A stretch of DNA of 64,000 nt from Tanytarsus gracilentus. Its lineage: Eukaryota > Arthropoda > Insecta > Diptera > Chironomidae. Each line of letters begins with the position of its first letter. Within the stretch, counting starts at the first letter, position 1. The stretch is from NCBI GenBank assembly GCA_038502055.1, contig JAXRKN010000045.1, positions 4,362,501-4,426,500 of the forward strand, read 5' to 3'. Below the pieces are notes generated by a model that searched no databases, was not told where the DNA came from, and saw only the letters and a program-made list of their open reading frames with translations. Shown here piece by piece: positions 51,741 to 62,233 of this stretch. Made by a program: the position numbers and the translations under genes.

Positions 51741-54671
51741 TCACTCATCATCTATGTAATTGCTATACAGGTGCTCTTTTAATCTAATTTTAAAAGACGT
51801 TAAATTGTGAAATTTCTTAACTTCCTGAGGTAATTCATTAAATGCTCTAGTAGCTCTAAAATAAAAATCGTTCTCAGCTATATTTCGCGATACAGAGAAT
51901 TCGATATAATCATTTCTGTTTCTTGTGAAGTGACCATGCCTATCACTTAAAAACTGTAAATTTATATGATTTTTGATCATGTTATGTCTAATCTTGAACA
52001 TTACAATATTTAATTGAAAATCACATACGGCCTGAAATGGAAGAATTTTTTCGCTAAATAATTCATTATTGTGACATCTCCTGTCTTTTCGAAAAACAAT
52101 TCTTAGAGCTCGACGCTGAACTACCGCAAGTGACTCGGTTAAATAATTGGGTGCTACACTCCAAATGACATTCATATAAATTAAATGTGAATAAACATTC
52201 GCGTAATATAGTTTTAGTGCCGTTTTTTCAGATATGAACCTTCTAATTTTAACTAATTTTGCAACAAATGGATTTATTTTACGTTTGATGTGATCAATCT
52301 GTACAGAAAAATTCAGTTGTTCGTCAACGAACAATCCTATGATATTTAAATTATCAGTGCGCTGTATTGTATCGCCGTTAAATTTAATATTTAAAGCTCG
52401 TTCAGTGAAATTTTCGAATTTTTTTCTCCCTTTAAAAAATACATATTTTGTTTTCGATGTATTGGCGCTAAGGTAATGAAATTTTAACCACTGACTTATG
52501 TGTAATAGATCACCCTCTAACCTTGATTTTAAATCACTTTCATCGTAACCTGATGCAATTAAAGACATGTCATCGCAATAAAGCCTTAGTACATTTTCAA
52601 GAGGCAATTCAAATAATGAATTAACGTAGATATTGAATAAAAGTCCAGATAAAACTCCTCCTTGAGGAGAACCGCAAATGACAGTTAATAGGTCGCTCAA
52701 AGTATCATCTACTTTTACTACTTGGGATCTTTTATATAAATATGATTTTAAAATGTCAAAGAAAAAAGGGGGAAAATTCATTTTTGATAATTTTATTAAA
52801 AGCACTTCGTGATTGATGCAGTCAAAAGCGCTTGACAAGTCAATTGTGAGTAATATAGTGAGAAACTTTTGATCTAATGAATTATAAATATCATTCATCG
52901 AGTGTAACATTGCTGTTTCAGTACATGATTTCTCCATGTAGCCAAATTGATTTGGATGAAAAAATTTGTTCGCATTGCAATGTTCCATTATTCTTCTATA
53001 GATGACACCCTCATAAATTTTTGACAAAATGCATATTAGAGAGACAGGTCGATACGATTTTTTATCCACTTTACTACCCTTCCCTTTGTATAGAGGTTTC
53101 ACAATGCTGAATTTTAGTGAATCGGGAAAAGTTCCTTCGAATAAATGCTTGTTGATAATCTTACATAGTATTGGTGTTAGTTGTTCGCTGTGTAATTTTA
53201 TGAAATTGTTAGATATGCCAAACACATCTTTTGCATTCGAGTGTTTCAGATTATTAATTAATAATGTTACTTCGTCATTAGTACAGGAAGGACACTCAAA
53301 AGAGAACATAAAATGAGATTCTTTATTTTTATGGTAATTAATCGTATTAAAGGCATTCATTGGGCGGTCATTTATGTTATTTGCGATATTAATATAGTAA
53401 TCATTCATTATATTAGCAATTTCTTTTTTTTCCGAAAATTTCATGTCGTTATCAACAAGCATCTTAATCGATTCATTCGAGTGTTTTGAGTTTTTACCTA
53501 ATATTTGATTTATTTGCTGCCATGTTTTTCTTGGGTTATTGGCATTACGATCGAAAAATGCATCTAAGAATTTTTTTTTAGCTTTAGCGCAAAGGTTCGA
53601 AACCTTGTTTCTGTAAAACTTCCAACGACTGTGAATATGCGGGCATAACGGGAATTGTTTTTTTAACCTCTCATAATTTTTTTTAATGCTTATGAATTTC
53701 AGAATTTCATTATCAATGAAGGGTTTTTTACATTTATTAGTTTTTGATACTGTTAATGTGTTAATGTCAATAATATTCTTTATATCCAAAGCTAATTCGT
53801 TAAAATCATGGGAGGTTAAATTCTCTAATAATTTGTCACTGGTAATTTTCTTATTATTTACGCATTCATACGTGATTTTTTTATTATTATTTACTTTAGT
53901 TGCATTCGATTTCCATATCGACAAACAAAGTGCTTTATGATCCGCTAAGAAGTCAAAATAAGAAAGAACAATTTTTTTATTTTCATCATCATCTATACAA
54001 TCGCTTAAAATATGATCAATACATGATATGGAATGTAATTCGTTATTAATATGACTAATTCGAGTTGGAAAAAGATGTGATCGACTGTTCAGAAAATCGA
54101 AATCGTTCATGAAAACCGTGTCTTTATAATTTTCTATGGCGCGATTCGAATCGAAGATATCGATATTAAAATCACCGAAAACTAGACTATATTTAAATTT
54201 CTTTAACAATGTGTTTAATTCGTCAACAAAAATTGATCCATTGGGATCAGTACGGTTGCCCGGTTGACGGTAAAATAGCAAAATGTTTTTCTTTTCATTT
54301 AGTAAGTTTATGGCAAGACAGTTATTTCCATTCCAACTTTTATTAAAAATCTCGTTGGCTGAATCGAAGAATTTATGAACGAAAATCGCAACGCCTCCAC
54401 CTCTCGATTCGTCTCGAGTTGAGTGGAAACTATAATAATTACCTAAGTTGTAATATATCTTTTCATCGCTATTTATCCAAGTTTCCGTGATCAAAACGAT
54501 GTGAAAAATTCTGTTACCTACGTTTAAGAAATCTTCAATATCTGTGAATTTATTCCTAATTGACCTCGCATTTAAGTATAAGTAATTTACAGCACCAATC
54601 GTATTCGCAATTCCATTGATGTGAGTGATTTTATGACTAAATTCTAAATTTTCAACAATAATCTTTTTAAA
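51741..54671 (-). CDS. LINE ORF2: AP endonuclease + reverse transcriptase
   Basis: The open frame has about 976 codons. The endonuclease comes first: LNARSIRNK, TETWI, GDFNIDI, SCIDHIL and ADHKALCLS hold the expected N, E, D/N and D/H catalytic residues. The reverse transcriptase follows with SYRPVSLICILSKIYE, motif A IDLSSAFDCINHE, motif B GSPQGGVLSGLLFN and motif C YCDD (52569-52580), where most elements have YADD or FADD. The frame starts after a stop at 54672 and has no ATG before the endonuclease, so translation would need re-initiation or another non-standard start, or the 5' end is damaged. Its product would nick target DNA and copy the element RNA. Minus-strand translation uncovers no internal stop. 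Confidence 0.88.
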   Translation of the reverse strand, partial: FKKIIVENLEFSHKITHINGIANTIGAVNYLYLNARSIRNKFTDIEDFLNVGNRIFHIVLITETWINSDEKIYYNLGNYYSFHSTRDESRGGGVAIFVHKFFDSANEIFNKSWNGNNCLAINLLNEKKNILLFYRQPGNRTDPNGSIFVDELNTLLKKFKYSLVFGDFNIDIFDSNRAIENYKDTVFMNDFDFLNSRSHLFPTRISHINNELHSISCIDHILSDCIDDDENKKIVLSYFDFLADHKALCLSIWKSNATKVNNNKKITYECVNNKKITSDKLLENLTSHDFNELALDIKNIIDINTLTVSKTNKCKKPFIDNEILKFISIKKNYERLKKQFPLCPHIHSRWKFYRNKVSNLCAKAKKKFLDAFFDRNANNPRKTWQQINQILGKNSKHSNESIKMLVDNDMKFSEKKEIANIMNDYYINIANNINDRPMNAFNTINYHKNKESHFMFSFECPSCTNDEVTLLINNLKHSNAKDVFGISNNFIKLHSEQLTPILCKIINKHLFEGTFPDSLKFSIVKPLYKGKGSKVDKKSYRPVSLICILSKIYEGVIYRRIMEHCNANKFFHPNQFGYMEKSCTETAMLHSMNDIYNSLDQKFLTILLTIDLSSAFDCINHEVLLIKLSKMNFPPFFFDILKSYLYKRSQVVKVDDTLSDLLTVICGSPQGGVLSGLLFNIYVNSLFELPLENVLRLYCDDMSLIASGYDESDLKSRLEGDLLHISQWLKFHYLSANTSKTKYVFFKGRKKFENFTERALNIKFNGDTIQRTDNLNIIGLFVDEQLNFSVQIDHIKRKINPFVAKLVKIRRFISEKTALKLYYANVYSHLIYMNVIWSVAPNYLTESLAVVQRRALRIVFRKDRRCHNNELFSEKILPFQAVCDFQLNIVMFKIRHNMIKNHINLQFLSDRHGHFTRNRNDYIEFSVSRNIAENDFYFRATRAFNELPQEVKKFHNLTSFKIRLKEHLYSNYIDDE

Positions 54672-55515
54672 TTAATATTTCAAGAAAATACGGAGACATA
54701 ATTCATTTTTTTTTTATTTTAATGTAAATTAAGAAAAGAGTAGTTGGTGATGTTGAAATCCGAAGAGCGAAAATTTTTTTTTCTCCACTCGAATCCATGC
54801 GAGTTATTAAATGTCACAAACCCCTCCTTTCACCACACAACATAACGTCAAGAATTCATTCTATAGTCTTACCAGTAAAGAAAATTAAAAAGCAAGCCAA
54901 ATAGATGAGACTATTTCAAGGTCAGTATAAAATGCACAAGTGAGTAGTTTCAATTTGAGATCGACTATAACTTTTCTATTGAGTGGTTTTTTGTGAATAA
55001 GATTTAAAGGAGACGTCGCATAAAATTATTTGAGGCATTTCGCATTTTAATTGACCCATGTTGTTGCCTGTTATACATCTTAGAATTTATTGGAGTTTGA
55101 AAACAGCTCAATGACTGGCCTTCTAATTAGTTTTACTAACAATTCGGTCACATGGTGTAAAACTTTTTGTAGAAATTCAGTAAAATTAGATAAAAAAATT
55201 ATTTTCACTAATTTACTTTTCATTAGTAATTACAATCTCCCAAGCTTCAATATTCACATAATTACACTTTGGAAACAGTAATAGCTCACCAATTGAAATT
55301 TAAAAACAAAATATAATTTTATGTGCCTTTAATGAATCACCTAAGAGACAAACCGTTAATAACTTTACTATTCAGACTTGATAGGCAAAAAAGGTGAGAA
55401 TATTCATGAGGATAGAGGAAAAAAATTTGCAACATTGTCCAACACTCATAGCCGAGTTGAGAAAAAAAAATAATATATATTTTCTTATTCACTCACCAAT
55501 TACTCTTTTTCTTGA
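54672..55515 (-). other. Gap between LINE ORF1 and ORF2
   Basis: These 844 bp have no recognisable coding sequence, which is unusually long for a two-ORF LINE, where the ORFs typically overlap or nearly touch. It could be a lineage-specific spacer, a later insertion, or decayed coding sequence. I saw no terminal repeats. Confidence 0.5.
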
Positions 55516-56478
55516 TCAATTTGATTTCTGCGATCTGGTTGTAGCTCTTGGAGTGACAGTTGACTTCTTTGCTGCTGTTTTCTTGACCGCGCCACGAGAA
55601 TTGTCGACCTCATTCATCAGGCGTGCAATGTCGTCTTCCGATTCAATTTTATGGAAAAAGTCTCCAATCTTTGCCTTGATGATGCTTTCCGGTGTGTCAT
55701 AGACGAATGTGAAGTGTGATGGGACTTTTGTGCGTGCTTGATTTAATAACTGCATGTTGTGTTGTGTTAATTTGTTTGCTATCATTATTCGCTTTCCGTT
55801 AAGATAATGGTCGGCCGGCAATGCGATTAAATTTTCCACGAGCAACGGGCATACATCAGCGATGCTTTTTTTAACGGTGCGGAAATTTTTTACTACTCGT
55901 GTTTTCAACAATGATGAAGAAAATTTCATGGTGACGGTTGCTGATTTTCTATCACGAGATTTCCCAGTAAAAGCTTCGTATTGAGAATCGGAGACTGTGA
56001 CATTGAGAGCTTTCATGATCTTGTTAACTGTAGTGTTCAACAAATCTTTATCTTCACCAATAATCAACGGCAAATTCATAATAATGAGTCGGTCATTGAG
56101 CAGTGCTTGTTCGAGAGAGTGGTTCTTCTTTTTGATGCCTTCAAATTCTTCTCTTGAGACCGCCTGATGTTGATTCTCTCTAATCTCTTCCAAGTTCACC
56201 TCAAGGTCATCAACCCGTGACTCGAGATTATTTAGCTGTGCGCTGTGCTGATGTTGCAATGCAAGTAGCTCATCCAGCTTTTCCAATTTCTCTAGCACAG
56301 TATCTAGCATTCCAAGCTTTTCAAGCTTTTTTTCAATACTAGCCATTTTTTCATTCTCACCCATGGTGACTCTCACTTGTTTGCTCTCTTGAATGGAAGT
56401 TGGTGAAATGCCGTCACTACTTAATCGCCGTTTAGGAGTATCCTTGGAATTTTCCTTGATTTTATTACCTTTTCCCAT
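55516..56478 (-). CDS. LINE ORF1 protein (coiled coil + RNA-binding-like domain)
   Basis: 320 codons from an ATG at 56478. A Lys/Ser-rich start (MGKGNKIKE) is followed by a heptad-rich coiled coil at about residues 45-105 (LEKLGMLDTVLEKLEKLDELL and similar). Next comes a folded segment beginning DRLIIMNLPLI, which resembles the RRM-like core of L1-type ORF1 proteins. The C-terminus is basic (KKTAAKKSTVTPRATTRSQK). There are no CCHC zinc knuckles, unlike the LINE fragment at 37 kb, so the two belong to different families. ORF1 proteins coat element RNA as trimers. The frame is intact. Confidence 0.75.
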   Translation of the reverse strand: MGKGNKIKENSKDTPKRRLSSDGISPTSIQESKQVRVTMGENEKMASIEKKLEKLGMLDTVLEKLEKLDELLALQHQHSAQLNNLESRVDDLEVNLEEIRENQHQAVSREEFEGIKKKNHSLEQALLNDRLIIMNLPLIIGEDKDLLNTTVNKIMKALNVTVSDSQYEAFTGKSRDRKSATVTMKFSSSLLKTRVVKNFRTVKKSIADVCPLLVENLIALPADHYLNGKRIMIANKLTQHNMQLLNQARTKVPSHFTFVYDTPESIIKAKIGDFFHKIESEDDIARLMNEVDNSRGAVKKTAAKKSTVTPRATTRSQKSN

Positions 56479-56560
56479 TAACAGCTTCTTATTAGAATTG
56501 CTTTGAATTATGTCTCACTTTTTTTCTTGAATTAATTCATATAGAAAATTATTTTTAATC

Positions 56561-57720
56561 GACAGCAGAAAAAATTGCGTGCTATCGATTCCACGCTCAC
56601 ACTCTCGTTTTAAATAATCAAGAATGTTCCGGTAATTTTTTTCGATTTTTTACCATTAACTGGCATGAAACTGCGAATTTTATGATTCAAGTATTCAATT
56701 GAAAAAAATAACAATTGCCTTTCTACTTTTCGAGTCTTACATCACCATTCTTGGCCTAAGATGTGTTATTTTTGAATCAAATATTGATGTCTAGCGATTT
56801 TTTTCTGCCACAACAAAAGCAAATTTTTGAACATCGAGGTTGTGACCTCTTATGAGAATTATGAAGATGAAATCCACTGAGTACCGTACAATGTTAAGGT
56901 TAATTCAATATGAATAAAAATGCTTTGTGTCTGCAAATAAATGATCTTTAATTAATTCTCAATTTATAATTCACATTTAGAACTTTTTGTTCATTAACCT
57001 TTTTTTGCAATTAATTGCAACTTTTTTGTTGAATATTTTAGATTAAATTTTTTTTTTATATTTTGGCATTAAATTTTATCTGACAAATTTTTATTAATTT
57101 TTATTCAACTTCTTGGTTTTAATTAAAACGCAGAAAAGACTAATTCAAGAATATTCGTAAAATTGTCTTAAGGAGCACCACGTGTTTATTGTTTTGCTCT
57201 TGAAAATATTTAAATTTTACTATTTGTTGTTTTCTTTTGCAGACAAACAAATGATTAAGATAGTTTTTGCGAAAAAAAAATTTTATTACAAATAAAAATA
57301 AACAACATTTCTATTCATTCACAAAATTTTTATCAGAGATCATTTCAAATTCAAATCGATAACATGTTACATTTTTGCCGGTTTTTTAAAAGTTTTTGGA
57401 TATTCGGAATTTAAAAATTTTTTTGATCATCATCTGTCAATGTCATCATGATGTCAAAGAGTAAAATTTAGAGCTGAAAATTTTCTTATTTTGAAATGTC
57501 TTCAAAATACATCCAAGTAAAATTTAAGTGAATATTCAGTCAATAAAATAATTTCACAGACTCAATTTAAGAGATAATTTTTAATAAACATGCAGAGACG
57601 AAAAGCTTTACAAAATCAAATCATTAGCCTTTAGCTCATGCAACCCATGCTACAACTTGAGCTTTTTTCAATCATAAATTTACCGGTTGTTAAAATCATT
57701 TCCTAATTTTGTTTTGAATT
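56561..57720. other. AT-rich intergenic region
   Basis: I see nothing supported between the LINE and the elongase fragment. Confidence 0.5.
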
Positions 57721-58098
57721 TTCCTTCGAAAAAAGTTCAATCAAGTTTCTATGCTCCATGTTTATCATCACGTAAGCACTGTTGCACTGCTATGGCTTCA
57801 TCTCAAATTCAGTGGAAGGTACATGGACATTTATATAGGAGCTTTGAACTCATCGGTGCACATAATTATGTACAGTTATTATTTTTTAAGTTCGTTCAAG
57901 TATTTTCAAAAATTAACAAAAATTATCAAACCTTTTTTGACTTTAATTCAAATCGTTCAATTAATTGTACTTTTTGGTGAATGTTGTGTCGCTCTTTCTT
58001 CAAATTGTAACGCCTCAAAAGTTTTCATTCTTCAGCTAATTAATTTAACTTTTTTGAATTTTAATTTTTTTCAAATTTTATCTGAAAGTTTAGAATAA
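57721..58098 (+). pseudogene. ELOVL fatty-acid elongase fragment
   Basis: The frame encodes FLRKKFNQVSMLHVYHH, containing the HxxHH histidine box of ELO proteins. It continues with GALNSSVHIIMYSYYFLSS and KPFLTLIQIVQLIVLF, the membrane core of the family, and about 115 residues are recognisable. The N-terminal half (roughly 130 residues, with the KFIELLDT-type block) is missing. Just before RKK the expected FVL occurs in another frame after an extra 10 bp, so there is a frameshift and an in-frame TGA at 57715. The end (FFQILSESLE, stop) lacks the usual Lys-rich ER-retention tail. ELO enzymes carry out the condensing step of very-long-chain fatty-acid synthesis. This piece cannot make an enzyme, though an unseen split gene is not fully excluded. 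Confidence 0.75.
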
Positions 58099-58477
58099 TA
58101 GAAAATCGATTTTTATGAATTATTTTATTCAAATCAAATGAAAACTCAACACTGCACACTACGATTTTAAATCGATGTGATTACACGTTTGAGGTAATTG
58201 CTTATTTATTGATACTTGATTGATCGTTGATCACCATTGATCATCTCAATCTTTATTAACAAAATGCATGCAATTCTTACCGTGAACTTCACCCATGTAA
58301 AAATGTCGTTATGGTAATTTTAATGTTCGTGATGATGTGGTTATCGTGGATGATTTATGAAGTTCAAGAATGAATTCACAGAGTCAAAGAAAATTAAAAT
58401 CAATTGCTTTAAAGAATGAGCACAAATTTGAAGGCAAATTTTATTAAAAATGTCTCTTAAAATTTTTCGTTCTCAAA
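58099..58477. other. Short intergenic region
   Basis: AT-rich, between the elongase fragment (+) and protease A (-). I see nothing in it. Confidence 0.6.
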
Positions 58478-59812
58478 CTATTTGAACATGGAGAAGAAAT
58501 TGTTTGTTTTTCCAGTTGGATCCTGGCAGACATTTCCTTGTGCTTTGAGGATGTAGTTTTTAATCCATTTTAGGGTGAAAGGTTCAGCGAGTTTTCCATA
58601 AATGCCTGGGAAATCTCTTGCGCATCCATCGCCGAAAGACTTCAAAAATAATTTTTTAATTTGGTAAATTTCAATTTATTTTCAACTTACGACAACTCCA
58701 ATTAATTCGTAACGGTTTGGATCGGTTTCGATGAACAATGGACCACCTTAATCATTTTTAAATAAGTAACAAATTAACATTTTAAATTTCTCACCTGAAT
58801 CTCCCTGTAAAAAAATAATTCGTTTGAAACTTTTCATTCAAATTTTTGAAAACTTACATTGCATGCATCAGTGCCTTTCGTATGTGCACAAAGCATTGAC
58901 TGTGGATTAAATTTAACGAGACGTGCCGTGTCAGATGCACATTGCATCGCTGGCTTTAGACGAACTTTCGTCTCTTGCAATCTTGTTCCGAGTCCATCGG
59001 TGCTTTGATCTCCCAATTTTCCCCAACCTTAAAATTCACAGTTTATTTTATGTTCGCTATTATTTCAATTCTTACCTGACACAATGACATTTCTTCCTGT
59101 ATAATCATCGATTGGGGTTGTGAGACAAATCGGATGAACTTTCCAGCTAAACTGAATGATTTGAGCGAGTGTGATCAACGACATGTCATAATCATCGTAG
59201 ACGGTGTAGTTGTTGAAGTATGGATGAAGCTCATAGTGCTGAACTGTGTATTTTGCGCCATCTTGAAGGTTCGTGTCGTGCATACCGAGGACCCAATGAG
59301 TTCGATAGACATCCGGAATGCTGTTGAAAATTATAAATTTTAAAAATACGTTGGAAATTTTTTAAAAATAATTTGAAGGTTTGCAGGATAATTTTAAAAA
59401 TTAATTAAGGCATTTACTAAAAAGAACTAATTCTAATAATCAAATTAAGGTACTTACTAAAAAGTGCAATGAGCTGCTGTCAAAATATTCCTGTCACTAA
59501 TGATGCTTCCACCGCACATAAACTGTTAAAAAATTGAATTAATAAATTAAAAAGATTTAATTTATTTTTTTACCCCTCCATCGAACATTCCTGCTTGCCA
59601 TGGATACTTATTTGGAGTCGCTGTGATTCCATTCACAATTCGTCCACTATTCTTGACGTTTGCTTCTCCACAAGCTGTTTGACAATCGAACTTAATTTAT
59701 CTCACTAGAATTATTTCTAATTTTTCCACTTACTGCAGTCTTGTCTCACAAGTCCCGTCGAATGGATTCCTCTAGCAGAAAACAGCAAAATAATTCCGAT
59801 AATAAATTTCAT
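58478..59812 (-). CDS. Secreted trypsin-like serine protease (S1), cluster gene A
   Basis: Eight exons join in frame: 59812-59734, 59674-59574, 59522-59458, 59320-59076, 59027-58858, 58804-58795, 58746-58691 and 58639-58478. The protein is 295 residues. A signal peptide (MKFIIGIILLFSARG) is followed by a short propeptide and the activation site SGR|IVNG. The triad is complete: His78 (LTAAHC), Asp127 (DDYDMSLI) and Ser223 (GDSGGP). Asp at 217, six residues before the Ser, predicts trypsin-like cleavage after Arg/Lys. No CLIP domain is present. The catalytic GDS is encoded by a 10-nt microexon. It is the last of three head-to-tail paralogues. The substrate and tissue (gut, salivary gland or hemolymph) are not evident from sequence. 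Confidence 0.9.
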
Positions 59813-60160
59813 GACGATAACGATGGAGTTAAAAGTGCAACTCACATCAGAAATCAATTTTTTTGCAACAGGAGCTAAGAGTTGTTAATTTGTCACACAT
59901 CGAAGCGAATTAAATGGTGAATTAGACATGCACTTTTAAATAGGGTAAATAAATTTTTTAATTAATGCATTTTCAAGAGTTTTTTCTATGTAAATAATTT
60001 GAGTCAGTGTAAGTGCATGGAAAGAATTATTATTTACTTTTTTTCAATGAAAAGTTACAAAAAAATAGATTTTAATAAAATCTGTTGAAATTTTTAAAGA
60101 AAATATTTTTAAAATAATTTTTTGAATCAAAATTTTTAAAAGTTTGTTTTAAAATTTTTA

Positions 60161-60977
60161 TTAAATTTTTCAAAATTTTCAAATGATTTGATGATTGAGA
60201 CGAGAGGTGCGGTTGGAGTTACCAAGGAGACGCAAACCGCGAACTCTTAATTTCTCTTAGATGAGTTAATACCCTTTTCCCCTAGGGGCGCGGTCGCCCC
60301 GGTGCAGTTGAAAAGAGCTAGCATCAATTCCCTCTCAATTTTAGTTGCGCGGAAGCAAGGGAATTTCCCAATCAAGCGCCTAATCATGACGTTATTTTAT
60401 TATCAGTCTGATCACTCTGATTCAATATCATTTGGTGTTATAAACTTAAGTTTAAATATAAAAGGGTCCTTTTAGTACCTAACCTCGCCGCTTTCTGGCC
60501 ACCCAATAAAAAAAAAAATTAAATAAATTTATAAAGTAAAGAAAAATTTAAATTTTTTTTTCATTATTTGTTTCCAGTATATTATTATTTACCTTTTTAT
60601 AATTAACTAACTTTAAAAAAACTAAACACTTTTAAAAAAATCATCCCAATGGTATTTCCCGGGGGGATTTTTATTTTTTTTTTTCTATTATTTGAAAATA
60701 AATGTTATTTCATATATATGTCGTGAAAAAAAAAAAAAAAAAAATTTCCCCTTAATTTTTTTTCTTAATAGAATGAAAAAAAAAAAAAAAAAATTGGGTC
60801 CTCGGGAATAGGGTTATGATAAATGTGGTGTTGAGTGGAACCTTATCACTTAAAATAAATTAAGATGAGAAACACAAAAAACTGGTTAAAATAATATTTT
60901 TTGCGAGTGTTAAAATCGGTGGTGTTCGGACTCTGTCCGGATAAAAAACCTTAAATTTTTCAAAATTTTCAAATGAT
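60161..60977. repeat. 763-bp segment flanked by a perfect 27-bp direct repeat
   Basis: The 27 bases at 60161-60187 are repeated exactly at 60951-60977. The enclosed segment (60188-60950) differs from its surroundings. It has a GC-richer part (60,200-60,490) with a strong hairpin (GGGGCG-CGGT-CGCCCC at about 60285-60300), AATAAA followed by an A run at about 60,507, and two further A runs of about 17 (60,728 and 60,778). I recognise no protein or tRNA-derived SINE boxes. The right repeat lies 11-37 nt after the stop codon of protease homologue B, that is, in its 3' UTR. An unclassified insertion with a long target duplication, or a local assembly duplication, would both explain it. Confidence 0.5.
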
Positions 60978-60987
60978 CACAAATTTT

Positions 60988-62003
60988 TTAAGCTTTGCAG
61001 ACACCGGCTGAGCTTATAATTTTTTGAATCCATGGCAAGGATGACGAAACGTCGGTGTAAATTCTTTGATCCTTGTTTCCACATTTATTGGGGATTGAAG
61101 TGATTCCTAAGAGCTCATAACTTCCTGACGATGACTTTGCATAAAGAGGCTGTTAATTATGAAATTAATTAAGACACTAGAAAAAATTTAAAATAATTTT
61201 TACTCACACTTCCTAAGTCATGCTGTTGAAATTTTGAAAAATTACAATTATTTTTAAAATTACCTTAAATTAATTAAATCTTACCGGACATGAATCGGTT
61301 CCGCTCTTAAGTCCGCAAATTGTTGGTAAACTTTTTTCCTTGCATTGAGTTATTGCAATTTCATTTTCATGAACGACCCCAAACTTCTTCTTTACTTTAT
61401 TATCTGAGGTTCCATACCCAACTACAGTCGCTATTCCACTCCGTGGTGATTCTGGATGTAATTAAAAAATCAATAAAATTTGTTTATCTAAAGAGTTTTT
61501 TGACTCACTTGAGCTTGGTATGCAAATTGGAAGTAAACTCACTGAAAATTTGTCAACTTTCTTTTTCAATTTTAAAATTGCCAACTCATTTTTTCCGCCT
61601 TCATGAATAAAAACATTTTCAAATTCCAATTTGCCGCCTGATTTTAAATCATACAAAGCAAGACCTCCGCGAATTTTTCCAAAATGTTTCAGTGACGCGG
61701 TGCTAAAGTCATCGAATAAAAATCACATTAATTGAATTAAAAATATTAATCTTTGAAAAAGAAATTCACTCACTCTTGAGAGACACATTTAGTAGCAGTC
61801 AGAACATGTTGATCGGATATTAAAGCGCCACTGCAATAAGCTCTTTTGTCAGCATTAAACAATGCCACGATCCAGGGTTGTTTCACCTGTCTTGGTCTTG
61901 CTTTGAGAAAATCCACATTTTCAACTCCGCACTTGCAGTCAGTTCTCGGTGACGCATTTACAAGAGAAACTAAGCAAGGAACGAGCACGTTGAGGAATCT
62001 CAT
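60988..62003 (-). CDS. Serine protease homologue, all three catalytic residues lost (cluster gene B)
   Basis: Five exons join in frame: 62003-61774, 61702-61509, 61451-61285, 61222-61208 and 61149-60988. The protein is 255 residues with a signal peptide (MRFLNVLVPCLVSLVNAS). Aligned to its neighbours, His is Lys72 (LTATKC for LTAGHC), Asp is Glu116 (NELAILKL for DIALL-type) and Ser is Leu200 (HDLGS for GDSGG). The R|IVNG activation site is also absent (ARPRQVKQPWIVAL). Cysteines and the core fold are kept and there is no stop or frameshift, so this is a maintained non-catalytic protein rather than a pseudogene. Insect serine protease homologues act as cofactors or decoys, for example in melanisation or digestion. 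The role here is not known. Confidence 0.88.
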
Positions 62004-62233
62004 TTTTACTGTAAATAGCAAAAATTTAAAATTCACTCAGCTTTTAAAGTTTTTTTCCACAAAAACTTTTCCAGATAATTGATTTTTCTCATAATTATTT
62101 TCTCATGTTTTTCACGAAAAAAATTAAAATAAGTTACTCAAGTTCAAGTTCAAAAAGTGGAAAGACAACTTTCAGATTTATTCATTCGTTAAAAATTATC
62201 TCGAGTGCTTAGTGCACCAAAAATAAGTGTATT

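Larger units (their letters stand above)
51624..56560 (-). mobile_element. Near-complete LINE (non-LTR retrotransposon)
   Basis: A two-ORF LINE reads on the minus strand: ORF1 at 56478-55516, then an 844-bp gap, then ORF2 at 54671-51741. It ends in a poly(A) tail of 19 (51624-51642) preceded by AATAAATATT. This layout (coiled-coil ORF1, endonuclease plus reverse transcriptase ORF2, poly(A) end) marks an element inserted by target-primed reverse transcription. Both ORFs are long and free of frameshifts, so the insertion is probably young. The 5' limit near 56,560 is approximate. I searched by eye for a target-site duplication of the sequence flanking the tail and found no convincing copy. Confidence 0.85.

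Noticed and set aside
55090..55281. Open frame in the LINE inter-ORF gap as a third LINE ORF
   Set aside because: It is 63 codons, antisense to the element, with no recognisable content.
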